Origin: G963704535 sp963704535
GTDB taxonomy: Bacteria > Chloroflexota > Chloroflexia > Chloroflexales > Roseiflexaceae
Assembly (NCBI GenBank): GCA_963704535.1
Contig: OY969916.1
Location: 3,534,001 to 3,598,000 of the forward strand
Length of the DNA stretch: 64,000 bases
Direction: 5' to 3'
Part shown: one piece after another, positions 8,948 through 17,500 of the stretch
Layout: every line of letters starts with the position of its first letter
Numbering within the stretch: the first letter of the stretch is position 1
Notes under the pieces: generated by a model
The model's database searches: none
What the model was told of the DNA's origin: nothing
What the model saw: only the letters and a program-made list of their open reading frames with translations
Program-made: the position numbers and the translations under genes

Positions 8948-10702
8948 ATGAACACACAACTTGACCCGATAACGCTTGAGGTGCTCTGGAACCGCTTGCT
9001 GTCGGTGGCCAACGAGCAGCAGGTCGCGCTGATGCGCACCGCCTTCAGCACAATTGTTCGCGAGTCGCAAGACCTGGCCTGCGGTGTGTTTGACACACGC
9101 GGGCAGATGATCGCCCAGTCACTCACCGGCACGCCCGGCCACATCAACCCGATGGCGACCGGCGTGCGGCACCTGCTGGCAGCCTACCCGCCCCAAAGCC
9201 TGCGGCCCGGCGACGTGGTGATCACCAACGACCCCTGGCTGACGGCCGGCCAGGTGAACGATTTTACCGTACTCACACCAGTCTTCCGTGAGGATACGAT
9301 CGTCGGCTATTTCGCCAACTGCTGCCACGCGGCCGATGTCGGCGGGCGCGTGCTCTCGGCCGACGCGCACGAGGTGTATGAAGAGGGGCTGCGCGTGCCG
9401 ATCACCAAATTGTTCGATCGGGGCGAGCCGAATCATGAGCTGATTAAGATCATCCGCGCCAACGTTCGCACGCCTGACGAGACCATCGGCGATCTGTATG
9501 CACAGGCGTCCTGCAATGCCGTGGGCGCGCGTAGCCTGCTCCAGATGATGGACGAGTTTGGCCTCGCCAGCATCGACCCGCTCGCCGACGCGATCATCGC
9601 CCGCTCGGAGCGGGCCATGCGCGAGGCGATCCGCGCGCTGCCGAACGGTCAGTATACGCACGAGGTCTGGAGCGATGGCTTCGAGGAGCCGATCCGTATT
9701 CGGGTCGCCATCACGATCGCCGATGAGGATATTCATATTGATTTCGCCGGCTCGTCGCCGCAGAGCCGGCGGGGCATCAACGTGGTCCTGAACTATACCC
9801 ACGGCTACGCCTCGTTCGCAATGAAGGCTGCGATCAGCCCGGATGTGCCGCACAACGAAGGCTCCTTCCGGCCGGTCCACGTCAGCGCCCCACGTGGCTC
9901 GATCCTGAATTGCGTAGAGCCGGCGGCGGTCGCCGCACGGCACCTGGTCGGCCACTTCTTGCCCAGCGCGATCTTTGGCGCGCTCACCGAGGCCCTGCCC
10001 GGTCGCCTGCTCGCCGGTGGCGCCGACCCGATCTGGTTGAGCGTCTGGCGCGGGACGTGGGACCATTCCGGCGCCCCGTTCATGGCTAGTGTGTTCCAAG
10101 TGGGCGGCACCGGCGCGCGGGCAACCAAAGATGGGCTGAGCACGACCGGATTCCCCAGTGGGGTGGCCGGCGTGCCGGCCGAGGTGATTGAGACCTTGGC
10201 GCCGCTGGTGCAGCACCGGCGCGAGCTGCGCACCGACTCGGGCGGGGCTGGGACGTTCCGCGGTGGGCTCGGCCAGGCGACCGAGTTCAGTTGCCTGGGA
10301 AGCGGGCCGTGGAGTGTCTCTGCAATGATCGATCGGATCGAGCACGCGGCCCAGGGTGCGGCGGGCGGGCGGCCGGGTGCGCTGGGCCAATTCCTGGCGA
10401 ATGGTGAGCAGCGCCTGCAGCCCAAGACCGTGGTCTGGTTCGCGCCGGATACACGGGTGCAGCTCAACCCGCCCGGCGGCAGCGGCTACGGCGACCCGTT
10501 TGCGCGTGACCCGCAACGTGTCCTCGACGACGTCGTCAGCGGTTACGTCTCGCTTGAGGCCGCCGAGCGTGAGTATGGCGTGGCCGTGCGCTGCACCTGC
10601 GCGCCTGATCAGCTCGTGCGCCTGCCTGGGCACTACAGCATCGACTGGGATGTGACCGACCACCTGCGGCAGGCTCGTCGGAGCGGCCTGGGCGAGCAAT
10701 AA
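8948..10702 (+). CDS. hyuB: Hydantoinase/oxoprolinase family protein, B subunit
   Basis: 584 residues covering the whole Hydantoinase_B domain, partner of HyuA in ATP-dependent cyclic-amide hydrolysis. Conserved stretches are DPITLEVLWNRL at the start, AHRDAADVGG-like NCCHAADVGGR, VITNDPWLTAG, GSGGAGTFRGGLGQ-like GGAGTFRGGLG, and the C-terminal NPPGGSGYGDP. The ATG at 8948 gives the expected N-terminus; longer upstream readings are repeat sequence. No other catabolic gene follows; the next gene converges from 12.9 kb. Confidence 0.93.
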   Translation: MNTQLDPITLEVLWNRLLSVANEQQVALMRTAFSTIVRESQDLACGVFDTRGQMIAQSLTGTPGHINPMATGVRHLLAAYPPQSLRPGDVVITNDPWLTAGQVNDFTVLTPVFREDTIVGYFANCCHAADVGGRVLSADAHEVYEEGLRVPITKLFDRGEPNHELIKIIRANVRTPDETIGDLYAQASCNAVGARSLLQMMDEFGLASIDPLADAIIARSERAMREAIRALPNGQYTHEVWSDGFEEPIRIRVAITIADEDIHIDFAGSSPQSRRGINVVLNYTHGYASFAMKAAISPDVPHNEGSFRPVHVSAPRGSILNCVEPAAVAARHLVGHFLPSAIFGALTEALPGRLLAGGADPIWLSVWRGTWDHSGAPFMASVFQVGGTGARATKDGLSTTGFPSGVAGVPAEVIETLAPLVQHRRELRTDSGGAGTFRGGLGQATEFSCLGSGPWSVSAMIDRIEHAAQGAAGGRPGALGQFLANGEQRLQPKTVVWFAPDTRVQLNPPGGSGYGDPFARDPQRVLDDVVSGYVSLEAAEREYGVAVRCTCAPDQLVRLPGHYSIDWDVTDHLRQARRSGLGEQ

Positions 10703-10770
10703 GCACGAAACCATAAAGGCGTACTATTATTACAGTGCAACATTGGGTAAGGAAACATAGCACACAGCAT

Positions 10771-10925
10771 CCTGAGCTTCGCTCACGGCATGCGGAGCTT
10801 CGCTCACGGCATGCGGAGCTTCGCTCACGGCGTGTGGAGCTTCGCTCACGGCATGCTGAACTTCCATAACCCGCGTGGAGCTTCGCTCACGGCATGCTGA
10901 ACTTCCACAACCCGCGTGGAGCTTC
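10771..10925. repeat. Direct repeats of about 21 and 41 bases
   Basis: The word GAGCTTCGCTCACGGCATGC recurs from 10774 at a 21-base spacing three times, then within a 41-base unit that adds TGAACTTCC and ACCCGCGTG. There are five clear copies and a partial sixth. GCTTCGCTCACGGC is not a CRISPR repeat: spacers are absent or a few bases. No gene is seen in 10703-11052. Confidence 0.85.
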
Positions 10926-10994
10926 CGTCAGACTCCACCGAAGGTCATGCATCTGGCGACTTTGCGCTGTAATATTAGACAAGGTTTGCCAAAA

Positions 10995-11035
10995 GTTGTG
11001 AGTTGTCAGTTGCGGTGCCACTGACAACTCACAAC
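10995..11035. terminator. Hairpin between convergent genes
   Basis: GTTGTGAGTTGTCAGT (10995-11010) and its exact complement (11020-11035) form a 16-base stem with a 9-base loop, midway between hyuB and the convergent secreted-protein gene. It likely serves as a bidirectional terminator. There is no T-tract, so this is inference from structure and position. Confidence 0.55.
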
Positions 11036-11052
11036 TCACAACTGACCTTGTC

Positions 11053-12921
11053 TTACGGGTACTCGACGATATAGACCGGCGCACCGATGTTGCTGGTGTC
11101 GGCCGGACCGCCCAGGCCGTTGACCACGTGGTCGATCGTGCCGGCACTCAGGTTGACCGTCATAATGTGGTGCAGTTGGACGCCCGGGGTCTCGGGGACC
11201 TCGAAGCCGTTCTCGGTATGGATCGACGGATTGTTCTGGTTGAAGACGTAGACGCCGCCACCGTAGAGATCGTGCGTCTCCACCTGGTCCCCGACCTTGT
11301 AACCGGCCCAGCCCTCGACGCCGTCGTGCATCCAGTCCGCCTGGGTCGGCGGGTCGTACGGCAGCTCGTTCTGGTACAGGATCGTCGTGCCGTTCTCGCC
11401 GTTCCAGATCGTGTTGTACTCCTGGAAGTGCTCGACGAACAGGCCCGTTGCCGTCACATTGTCACCGTTGATGATGACGCCGTTGCGGCCGGTGTTGGTG
11501 TTCCAGCGCTCGGTATCGCCGGAGAAACCCTCGATACCGTGGTCCGCACGCCACACCCAGGTGTGGTCGATCAGAACGTTGTCGCTGTTGACCTCCAGCG
11601 CGACGTCGGCCTTGCCGATGTGCGGTCCACCGACGCGGAAGTACACATCCGACAGCGTGGTCGGGTTGGACAGGTCGTTCTGCGTGGAGCTATTGTTGCC
11701 ATTCTGCTTACCGACTTGCAGGAGGACCGGCGACTCGACGGTGCCCGCGTCGATCGTGACACCGGCGATGACCACGCCGGGGACATCGGCCACCGTCAGC
11801 GGGACCGCGCCGTTGACCGCCGTGAGCGTCGCGTGCCCGATGCCGAGGACGACCGTGTCGGCACGCTTGACCGCGATGCTCTGGGCGATGTCGTACACGC
11901 CGGGGGTGAGCAGCAGGTGCTTGCCGCGCGCCAACTGGTTGTTGATCATCTGCACCGTATTCGACGGCTTGGCGATGAAGAAGTCGGTGATCGGGATGGT
12001 GCGGCCCGCCGTCATGCCGCCAGCCCACGAGATGCCGCGGGTGTCGGTCTGCGCCGAGGGCACACGGACGTTGTACCGGCCCTGCTCGTCGATGAACAGA
12101 TACGGCTTCTCACGGCTGACGGGGGTCGTCTCAAGCGTCGTGTACGGCGGGGCGGGGAAACTAGCGTCCGACGGCGCACCCTCGACACCGGCGAAGACCT
12201 GGTTCCACACGCCGTTCGACCACCCGGCGACCGCGCTATTGCGGATCAGCCACTGCTGCTGCGATCCATTGATCACGAACGGCAAGTTCGAGTCGGCGAT
12301 GAAGCCGCCGCTGGCGTACTGCGGCCCAGCCGTGCAGTAGTCCATGAGCGAGAGGTTCGCGCCGCCGATGTTGAGCCGGCGCATCGACACCGCCTGGGAG
12401 ACCGCCCAGAAGTTGGCCGACGCGCGACAACCGTCCTGGCCGGCGCTGTTGATGTTGATCGACAGGTTGGACAGCGTGCGCCAGAAGTTGACCAGGGCGA
12501 GGCAGTTGCTCGTGCCGCCGTCCGCGAGGCAGCGGTTGTAAACCTCGATCTTGCCGTTGATCGTCACATCCGTCGGCGAAGCGCCCAGGCCGGCGACCTC
12601 GGTGTAGTAGCCAACCTTGATCTGTAGCGGTTGGGTGTCGGTGCCGTACACACCCGGCTTGAACAGGAGCGCGTAGCGGTTGGCGCTCATCTCGGCGTCG
12701 ACCTGCTGGGCGTGGAGCGCGTCGATGGTTGCCTGGATCTCGCCGACCGGCATACGCGGGTCGAAGATTTTCACGTTCAGGCCGGAACCAGGCAGACTTT
12801 GAGTTGAGATGTGAGCCAGCGGAGCCGCGCTCGTGGTGGATGCAACGGTGGCCGCACTCAGCATGAGCACAACCAGCAGCAGTGCCAACAGCCGAACGCT
12901 CATCGGTCGAACCTGCGACAT
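11053..12921 (-). CDS. Secreted right-handed beta-helix (pectate-lyase/GH55-like fold) protein
   Basis: 622 residues. The N-terminus has a clear signal peptide (RLLALLLVVLMLSAATVAST, cleavage after about residue 33), so the protein is exported. It then shows FDPRMPVGEIQATIDAL, a pectate-lyase-3-like opening, and recurring short strands with turns (GVYGTDTQPL, LTPGVYDIAQSIAV, VVIAGVTIDAG, NVLIDHTWVWRADHG, NGVIINGDNVTATGLF) typical of a beta-helix. An enzyme acting on polysaccharide is likely, but no catalytic residues can be assigned; relatives are sometimes labelled as factor 5/8-type or adenylyl cyclase proteins, which is not supported here. An AGGAGG site precedes the ATG at 12921. Confidence 0.75.
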   Translation of the reverse strand: MSQVRPMSVRLLALLLVVLMLSAATVASTTSAAPLAHISTQSLPGSGLNVKIFDPRMPVGEIQATIDALHAQQVDAEMSANRYALLFKPGVYGTDTQPLQIKVGYYTEVAGLGASPTDVTINGKIEVYNRCLADGGTSNCLALVNFWRTLSNLSININSAGQDGCRASANFWAVSQAVSMRRLNIGGANLSLMDYCTAGPQYASGGFIADSNLPFVINGSQQQWLIRNSAVAGWSNGVWNQVFAGVEGAPSDASFPAPPYTTLETTPVSREKPYLFIDEQGRYNVRVPSAQTDTRGISWAGGMTAGRTIPITDFFIAKPSNTVQMINNQLARGKHLLLTPGVYDIAQSIAVKRADTVVLGIGHATLTAVNGAVPLTVADVPGVVIAGVTIDAGTVESPVLLQVGKQNGNNSSTQNDLSNPTTLSDVYFRVGGPHIGKADVALEVNSDNVLIDHTWVWRADHGIEGFSGDTERWNTNTGRNGVIINGDNVTATGLFVEHFQEYNTIWNGENGTTILYQNELPYDPPTQADWMHDGVEGWAGYKVGDQVETHDLYGGGVYVFNQNNPSIHTENGFEVPETPGVQLHHIMTVNLSAGTIDHVVNGLGGPADTSNIGAPVYIVEYP

Positions 12922-12961
12922 GGGGGGTCCTCCTTCTCCTTACTCTTCCGTTGGGTATATA

Positions 12962-13056
12962 ATATCGCATCCCTAAATGAGTTGTAAAAGGGGGTGTGGG
13001 GGAAGCCCCCATAGAAATGCCCACTCACTTTTACAACTCAAATAGGTTTGCTATAT
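12962..13056. repeat. Family B palindromic element (MITE-like)
   Basis: The element runs from ATATCGCATCCCTAAATGAG to its near-complement CTCAAATAGGTTTGCTATAT, with GTTGTAAAAG and CTTTTACAAC inside and a GGGGGAAGCCCCC centre. It sits between divergent genes at 12921 and 13153. Confidence 0.85.
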
Positions 13057-13152
13057 CGCATCCCTACTTGAGAAGGACATCATGATAGCAGCCAATGCAC
13101 TAACCGGCAACCTGATTCGCTGAACATGCATTCGATCGACAATGAGGTAGAG

Positions 13153-13902
13153 ATGAAGCTTCAACTTATTCGGAGTGCCACGCTACGGATCGAATACGCC
13201 CAGCGGCGTTTCGTCATTGATCCATACCTCGCCGCTAAACACTCCAGGCCATCGTTCACAGGTAAATCGCCCAATCCGCTCGTTGATCTCCCCTGCTCGC
13301 CGCGAGATGTCATTGCCGGCATCGAGATGGCGCTCATCTCGCACTTGCACTCGGACCACTTTGATCCCGACGCCCAGGAGCTGCTGCCCAAAGACACCCC
13401 GATTCTGTGTCAGCCGGGCGATGAAGCCCAGATTGCTGCCAAGGGGTTTCTCCGGGTGATACCGATCGAGGAGCAGCTCGCCTGGCACGAGATAACGATC
13501 ACGCGCACCCCCTGCCAACATGGGAGTGGTGACGTTTTAGCCCTCATGGGTGCGGCTTCGGGCTTCATCTTTCAAGCGGCGGGCGAGCCAACCGTGTACT
13601 GGGCTGGGGATACGATTTGGAACGACACTGTGGCCGAGATCATCGCGCGCGTTCAGCCGCAGATCATCATCACGCATTCATGTGGGGCGGTGTGGGGTGA
13701 GCAGGTGCTGATTGTCATGGATGCGGCGCAAACGGTCGCGGTCTGTCGGGCCGCTCCGCAGAGCATTGTGGTTGCCACTCATATGGACTCACTCGATCAT
13801 GCGACGGTCTCGCGCGAGGCATTGCGCGATTATGCAGCCACCAATCACATTCGGCCCGAACAGCTTCTGATCCCGGCGGATGGCCAGATCCTGGTCTTCT
13901 GA
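13153..13902 (+). CDS. MBL-fold metallo-hydrolase (UlaG-like)
   Basis: 249 residues. It opens with LQLIRSATLRIEYAQRRFVIDPYL, as in the UlaG/YtnP-like branch of the metallo-beta-lactamase superfamily, and has the zinc motif HLHSDHFD, later QHGSGD, WAGDTIW (metal-bridging Asp) and ATHMDSLDH. It is expected to be a cytosolic metal-dependent hydrolase, with UlaG (ascorbate-6-phosphate lactonase) the nearest named model; the substrate is unknown. The ATG at 13153 is preceded by GAGGTAGAG, better than the upstream ATG at 13126. Confidence 0.88.
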   Translation: MKLQLIRSATLRIEYAQRRFVIDPYLAAKHSRPSFTGKSPNPLVDLPCSPRDVIAGIEMALISHLHSDHFDPDAQELLPKDTPILCQPGDEAQIAAKGFLRVIPIEEQLAWHEITITRTPCQHGSGDVLALMGAASGFIFQAAGEPTVYWAGDTIWNDTVAEIIARVQPQIIITHSCGAVWGEQVLIVMDAAQTVAVCRAAPQSIVVATHMDSLDHATVSREALRDYAATNHIRPEQLLIPADGQILVF

Positions 13903-13925
13903 GTCGTGGCGGCGGTAGCGTGAAA

Positions 13926-13977
13926 CGTGAAACGTGTTGCGTGAAGGAGACTCACGCAACACGCAACACGTTTCACG
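13926..13977. terminator. Hairpin between convergent genes
   Basis: CGTGAAACGTGTTGCGTGA is followed 6 bases later by TCACGCAACACGCAACACGT and TTCACG, forming a long stem between the converging hydrolase and receiver genes. Likely a bidirectional terminator built of simple words. Confidence 0.55.
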
Positions 13978-14009
13978 CCGCAGTTGGAATGGGCTAAAAC
14001 CGCGCGTCG

Positions 14010-14429
14010 CTAATACGGTTCCCAGACCGCTTCTCCCGCCAGGATGCGCCGGATCTGCTCTGGGAAGCGCTTGAGCTTGAGCGGCTTCCCGATCAGCCCG
14101 TCGAATCCTGCCGCCTGGGTACGTTCCATGTCGGATTCCATAACATTCGCCGTCACCGCGACGACCTTTGTTTTGGCCAATGCCGGCGTGACCCGGATCT
14201 GTCGCAGCACCTCGTATCCATCTTCCCGCGGGATCTGAATATCCAGCAGAATCAGATCGACCTGCATCGCTCGCTGCTCCAACAGCTTGAAGAGCTGCCG
14301 CCCCGATGCCCGCGCATTGCAATACAGCACCGGGATCTCCTGGAGCAGGTCCATGACGAGCATCAGGTTGTCTGGGTTGTCTTCCACCACCAGGACTGTC
14401 GCCGCTCGGGGGTCGATCGGGGCCATCAT
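14010..14429 (-). CDS. Single-domain response regulator
   Basis: 139 residues, one receiver domain only. The phosphoacceptor Asp is in LILLDIQIPREDGYE, acidic pocket in VVEDN, conserved Thr/Ala in AVTANVM and Lys in IGKPLKL. AGGAGG precedes two adjacent ATG codons at 14429. It lies 70 bases downstream of the 1780-residue hybrid kinase on the same strand and is its probable phosphotransfer partner; it has no output domain, so it probably acts by protein contact. Confidence 0.9.
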   Translation of the reverse strand: MMAPIDPRAATVLVVEDNPDNLMLVMDLLQEIPVLYCNARASGRQLFKLLEQRAMQVDLILLDIQIPREDGYEVLRQIRVTPALAKTKVVAVTANVMESDMERTQAAGFDGLIGKPLKLKRFPEQIRRILAGEAVWEPY

Positions 14430-14481
14430 CCGCCTCCTAATGCTGTGCTACCTGTATCTTGATTGTGATGCGTAAGACAAG

Positions 14482-14570
14482 GTTTCGGAAGACGCCGTTT
14501 CACTTTACAATGTGGGTGGGGAAGACTGAGGGGGTTGCCCCCTCAAACCCCCTTTTTCCCAGAGGTGCGG
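14482..14570. repeat. Family A element overlapping the 3' end of the giant kinase gene
   Basis: The words CACTTTACAATGTGGGTGGGGAAGACTGAGGGGG and CCCCCTCAAACCCCC form the element. Its left part carries the stop codon and encodes the last 20 residues of the 14500-19842 gene. Confidence 0.8.
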
Positions 14571-17500
14571 CATCGGCGAGTTGTGCCGGCACCTGCTGCG
14601 CCATCGGGAGCGTAAAGCTGAAGGTCGAGCCGACGCCGGGTGTGCTCTCCACCCACATCGTCCCGCCGTGCATCTCGACCAGACCCTTGCTGATCGGCAA
14701 TCCGAGCCCGGTGCCCTGATAAGCACGCGCCAGGTCGCTGTCCGCCTGGCGGAACTCCTCGAAGATCAGGGCCAGGTGTTCGGGAGCGATGCCGATGCCG
14801 GTGTCGCGCACTGACACACGGATGGTGCCGTCGTCCTGGGGCTGGGCCTGGAGCGTAATGCTGCCCTCCTCGGTGAACTTGGCCGCGTTCGAGAGCAGAT
14901 TTAGGAGCACTTGCCGGATGCGCTTGCCGTCGATGCGAACCGGCAGTGGCAGATCCTCCGGCACGTCGAGGATGATCTCGACCGATTTGTTCTGGGTCAG
15001 CCCGATCGCGGTCGACATCACACTCTTCATGAGCAGGACCAAGTTGATATCCTCCGGAGCCAGGTCCATCCGCCCGGCCTCGATCTTGGACAGGTCCAGG
15101 ATATCATTGATCAGCCCCAGCAAGTGCTCGCCATTGGCGTGTACGCGCTCCAGCCGCTGCCGCTGTGGATCGCTCAAGGGGCCATAATTGTCGCTGGTGA
15201 GCAGCAGTTCGGCGTAGCCATTGATCACATTGAGCGGGGTACGTAGTTCGTGGCTCATACTCGCCAGGAATCTGGTCTTGAGATCATTGGCCTGCTCGGC
15301 GGCTTCTTTCGCTTTGGCCAATTCCTGGGTGCGCTCAACAACTTTGGCCTCCAGGTTGGCGTAGATGCGGGCATTGTCCAGCGACATCGCCATCTGCGCC
15401 GACAGCAGTTTGAGCAGCTCGACCCGGCTGGGGATAAAGGCCCCGGTGGCCAGGTTATTTTCCAGGTACAGGATGCCGCTCACCCGGCCCTGGTTGATCA
15501 GCGGGGTACACAGGACGGATTTGGTCTGGTGCTGTCGAATGTAGGGGTCGCTGGTGAATGGCCCCTCGCCAGCCGCGTCATTCAACACGACGCTGTCGCA
15601 GGTGCGGGCCACGTAGGCCACAATCCCGGCCGCCACTGCGGCGCTTGTCCGCAGATCGTGCGCCTGCGCCACTGCGATCTCCTGGCTGTCCACATCCCCC
15701 TGTGCCTCGATCGCCCACTCCCCGCCGCGCTCCAGGATCAGCGCCCCCCGCTGCGCGCCGGCATTCTCGATCACGATACGCATCAACTGCCGCAGCAGCG
15801 GCGCTAGCTCGATTTCGCCGGCGATCGCTTGCGAGGCTTTGATGACCGTGAACAGATCGAGCGACGCGCCGACCATTGTGCTGGTCGTGCTGCTGCGGCT
15901 GATCCGAGTATCGCTTGCCGGGATGCGAGCGGCCAGCATGGGCGCCAGCAGCCGGGCGTAGCGCTGCTCCAACTGCGCCGTTTTGGCCGCGGCCCCCCAG
16001 CGCGCATAGCCGTCGTAGGCATCTTGCATGTAGGTTTGCGCCACCTTCTCCTTGCCCCAATCGAGGTAGAACGTGGCGGCAAGCTCATTGGCCAGGGCCG
16101 CTTCGCGCATCGAGCCGTGCTCTTGCGCGCCGGCGATCGCCCGATCGTAGTGCTCGCTAGCCTTCCACTGATCGCCAAATACCCGCTGCCGCTCGGCTTC
16201 GACTAGCTCCCACCTGTGGAGCCAGTTCATGGGCGCGCTATGCGCCCAGGTTTTCATCTTCTCCTGACTTGCTTCGATTCGGAGCAGTAATTCGTCCGGC
16301 GGGCCGTGCGGCGCCTCGCGGTACGCGGCCAGCCGGGCCAGCAAATCATAGCAGTAAAAGAGCGGAACGTAGGGAAAGCCGGTTGCCCCATCTAAATACT
16401 GTTCGGTATTGGCAGCCTCTTCAACCGCCTGCTGGTACTCTCCAAACAGATAGTTTAATAGTAACTTATGACAGTACAGGTAAAAGATGCCATTGCGGTC
16501 ATTCGCCTGTATATGGCGAGGCAGCAGCGTTTCCTCGTCGTAGTATGCTCCTTGTAAGTACTTCGACGAGGATCGCCCTTCGATTAAATCATGTACCGCC
16601 TGGTGCAGCATTTGAAAATACTGAAAGGCTGTGATCTGCTTCACCTGATGGATGGATTCGCTCAAAACAAACGCTTCGCGCTGAAGTTCGGCCAGATTCT
16701 TTTCTATGCCGCCAAAATAGGCGAACGCCGAGTAAAGAACTGCCGAGTATCCGGCAAATTGCAGGTCTCCGGTTTCCAGCCCGCTGTAGTAGGCCGAACG
16801 CAGCGGAGCCAGCATGTTCTTAATCGAATCTTTCCAATGGGCAATAAACGCATGAACAATCGAGTAGACTTTGCAGTGGAACTCCCTAGCATCGAGCCGG
16901 TGCAGTAGATCGAGAGCGAGCTGTCCAAATTGATAGCCCGCCTCGATGTCGCCCAGCACCCCGCAGAGAATCAGGCCATACGAGGCGTAACTATGGGTCG
17001 AGATCGGTGTATTTCCGTATTTGATTGATAAGTTGATCTCCTTAGCCGTCAGCACGGCATACAGCTCAGGCGATGTGAGATAGGCCGCCGCCAGGATACT
17101 TGATAGAATGCGCATGGCCGCCAACTGCATGGGGTCATTCATCAGCGGCAGGTTGATTAACGCCGCAATGCCTGGCTCCTGGTAGGCTGCCTGGGCCTCC
17201 TGTAGGGCGACAAAGACATCCTGCTGGCTCGGCTGCTGCGGCACTGCTACGCCTAACTGCACGAGAAATTGCAGCCCCGTATTCACGGCTTCTACGAGTT
17301 TGTTCTGGGCCACCAGCGCCTGGCTTTTCACGTCGTAGACTTTGACCTGATCGAAAATCGTGGTTGCCTGGCTTAAAACGACGTCCGTCAGCCGGTCGGT
17401 TTGGTCGAAATCGCCGCTGAGATAAGCTGCCTCTACCGATGATTCGTACAGCTGTAGCGTCAACGCATAGTGCCGCTGCCAGCTATCCTCGGGCAGCAGT

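Noticed and set aside
10771..10925. CRISPR array
   Set aside because: Repeats are adjacent or separated by the same fixed insert, with no varied spacers and no cas genes.
11128..12627. A 499-residue open frame antisense to the secreted beta-helix gene
   Set aside because: Arg/Asp/Val-rich shadow without any domain; the opposite strand has a signal peptide and beta-helix pattern.
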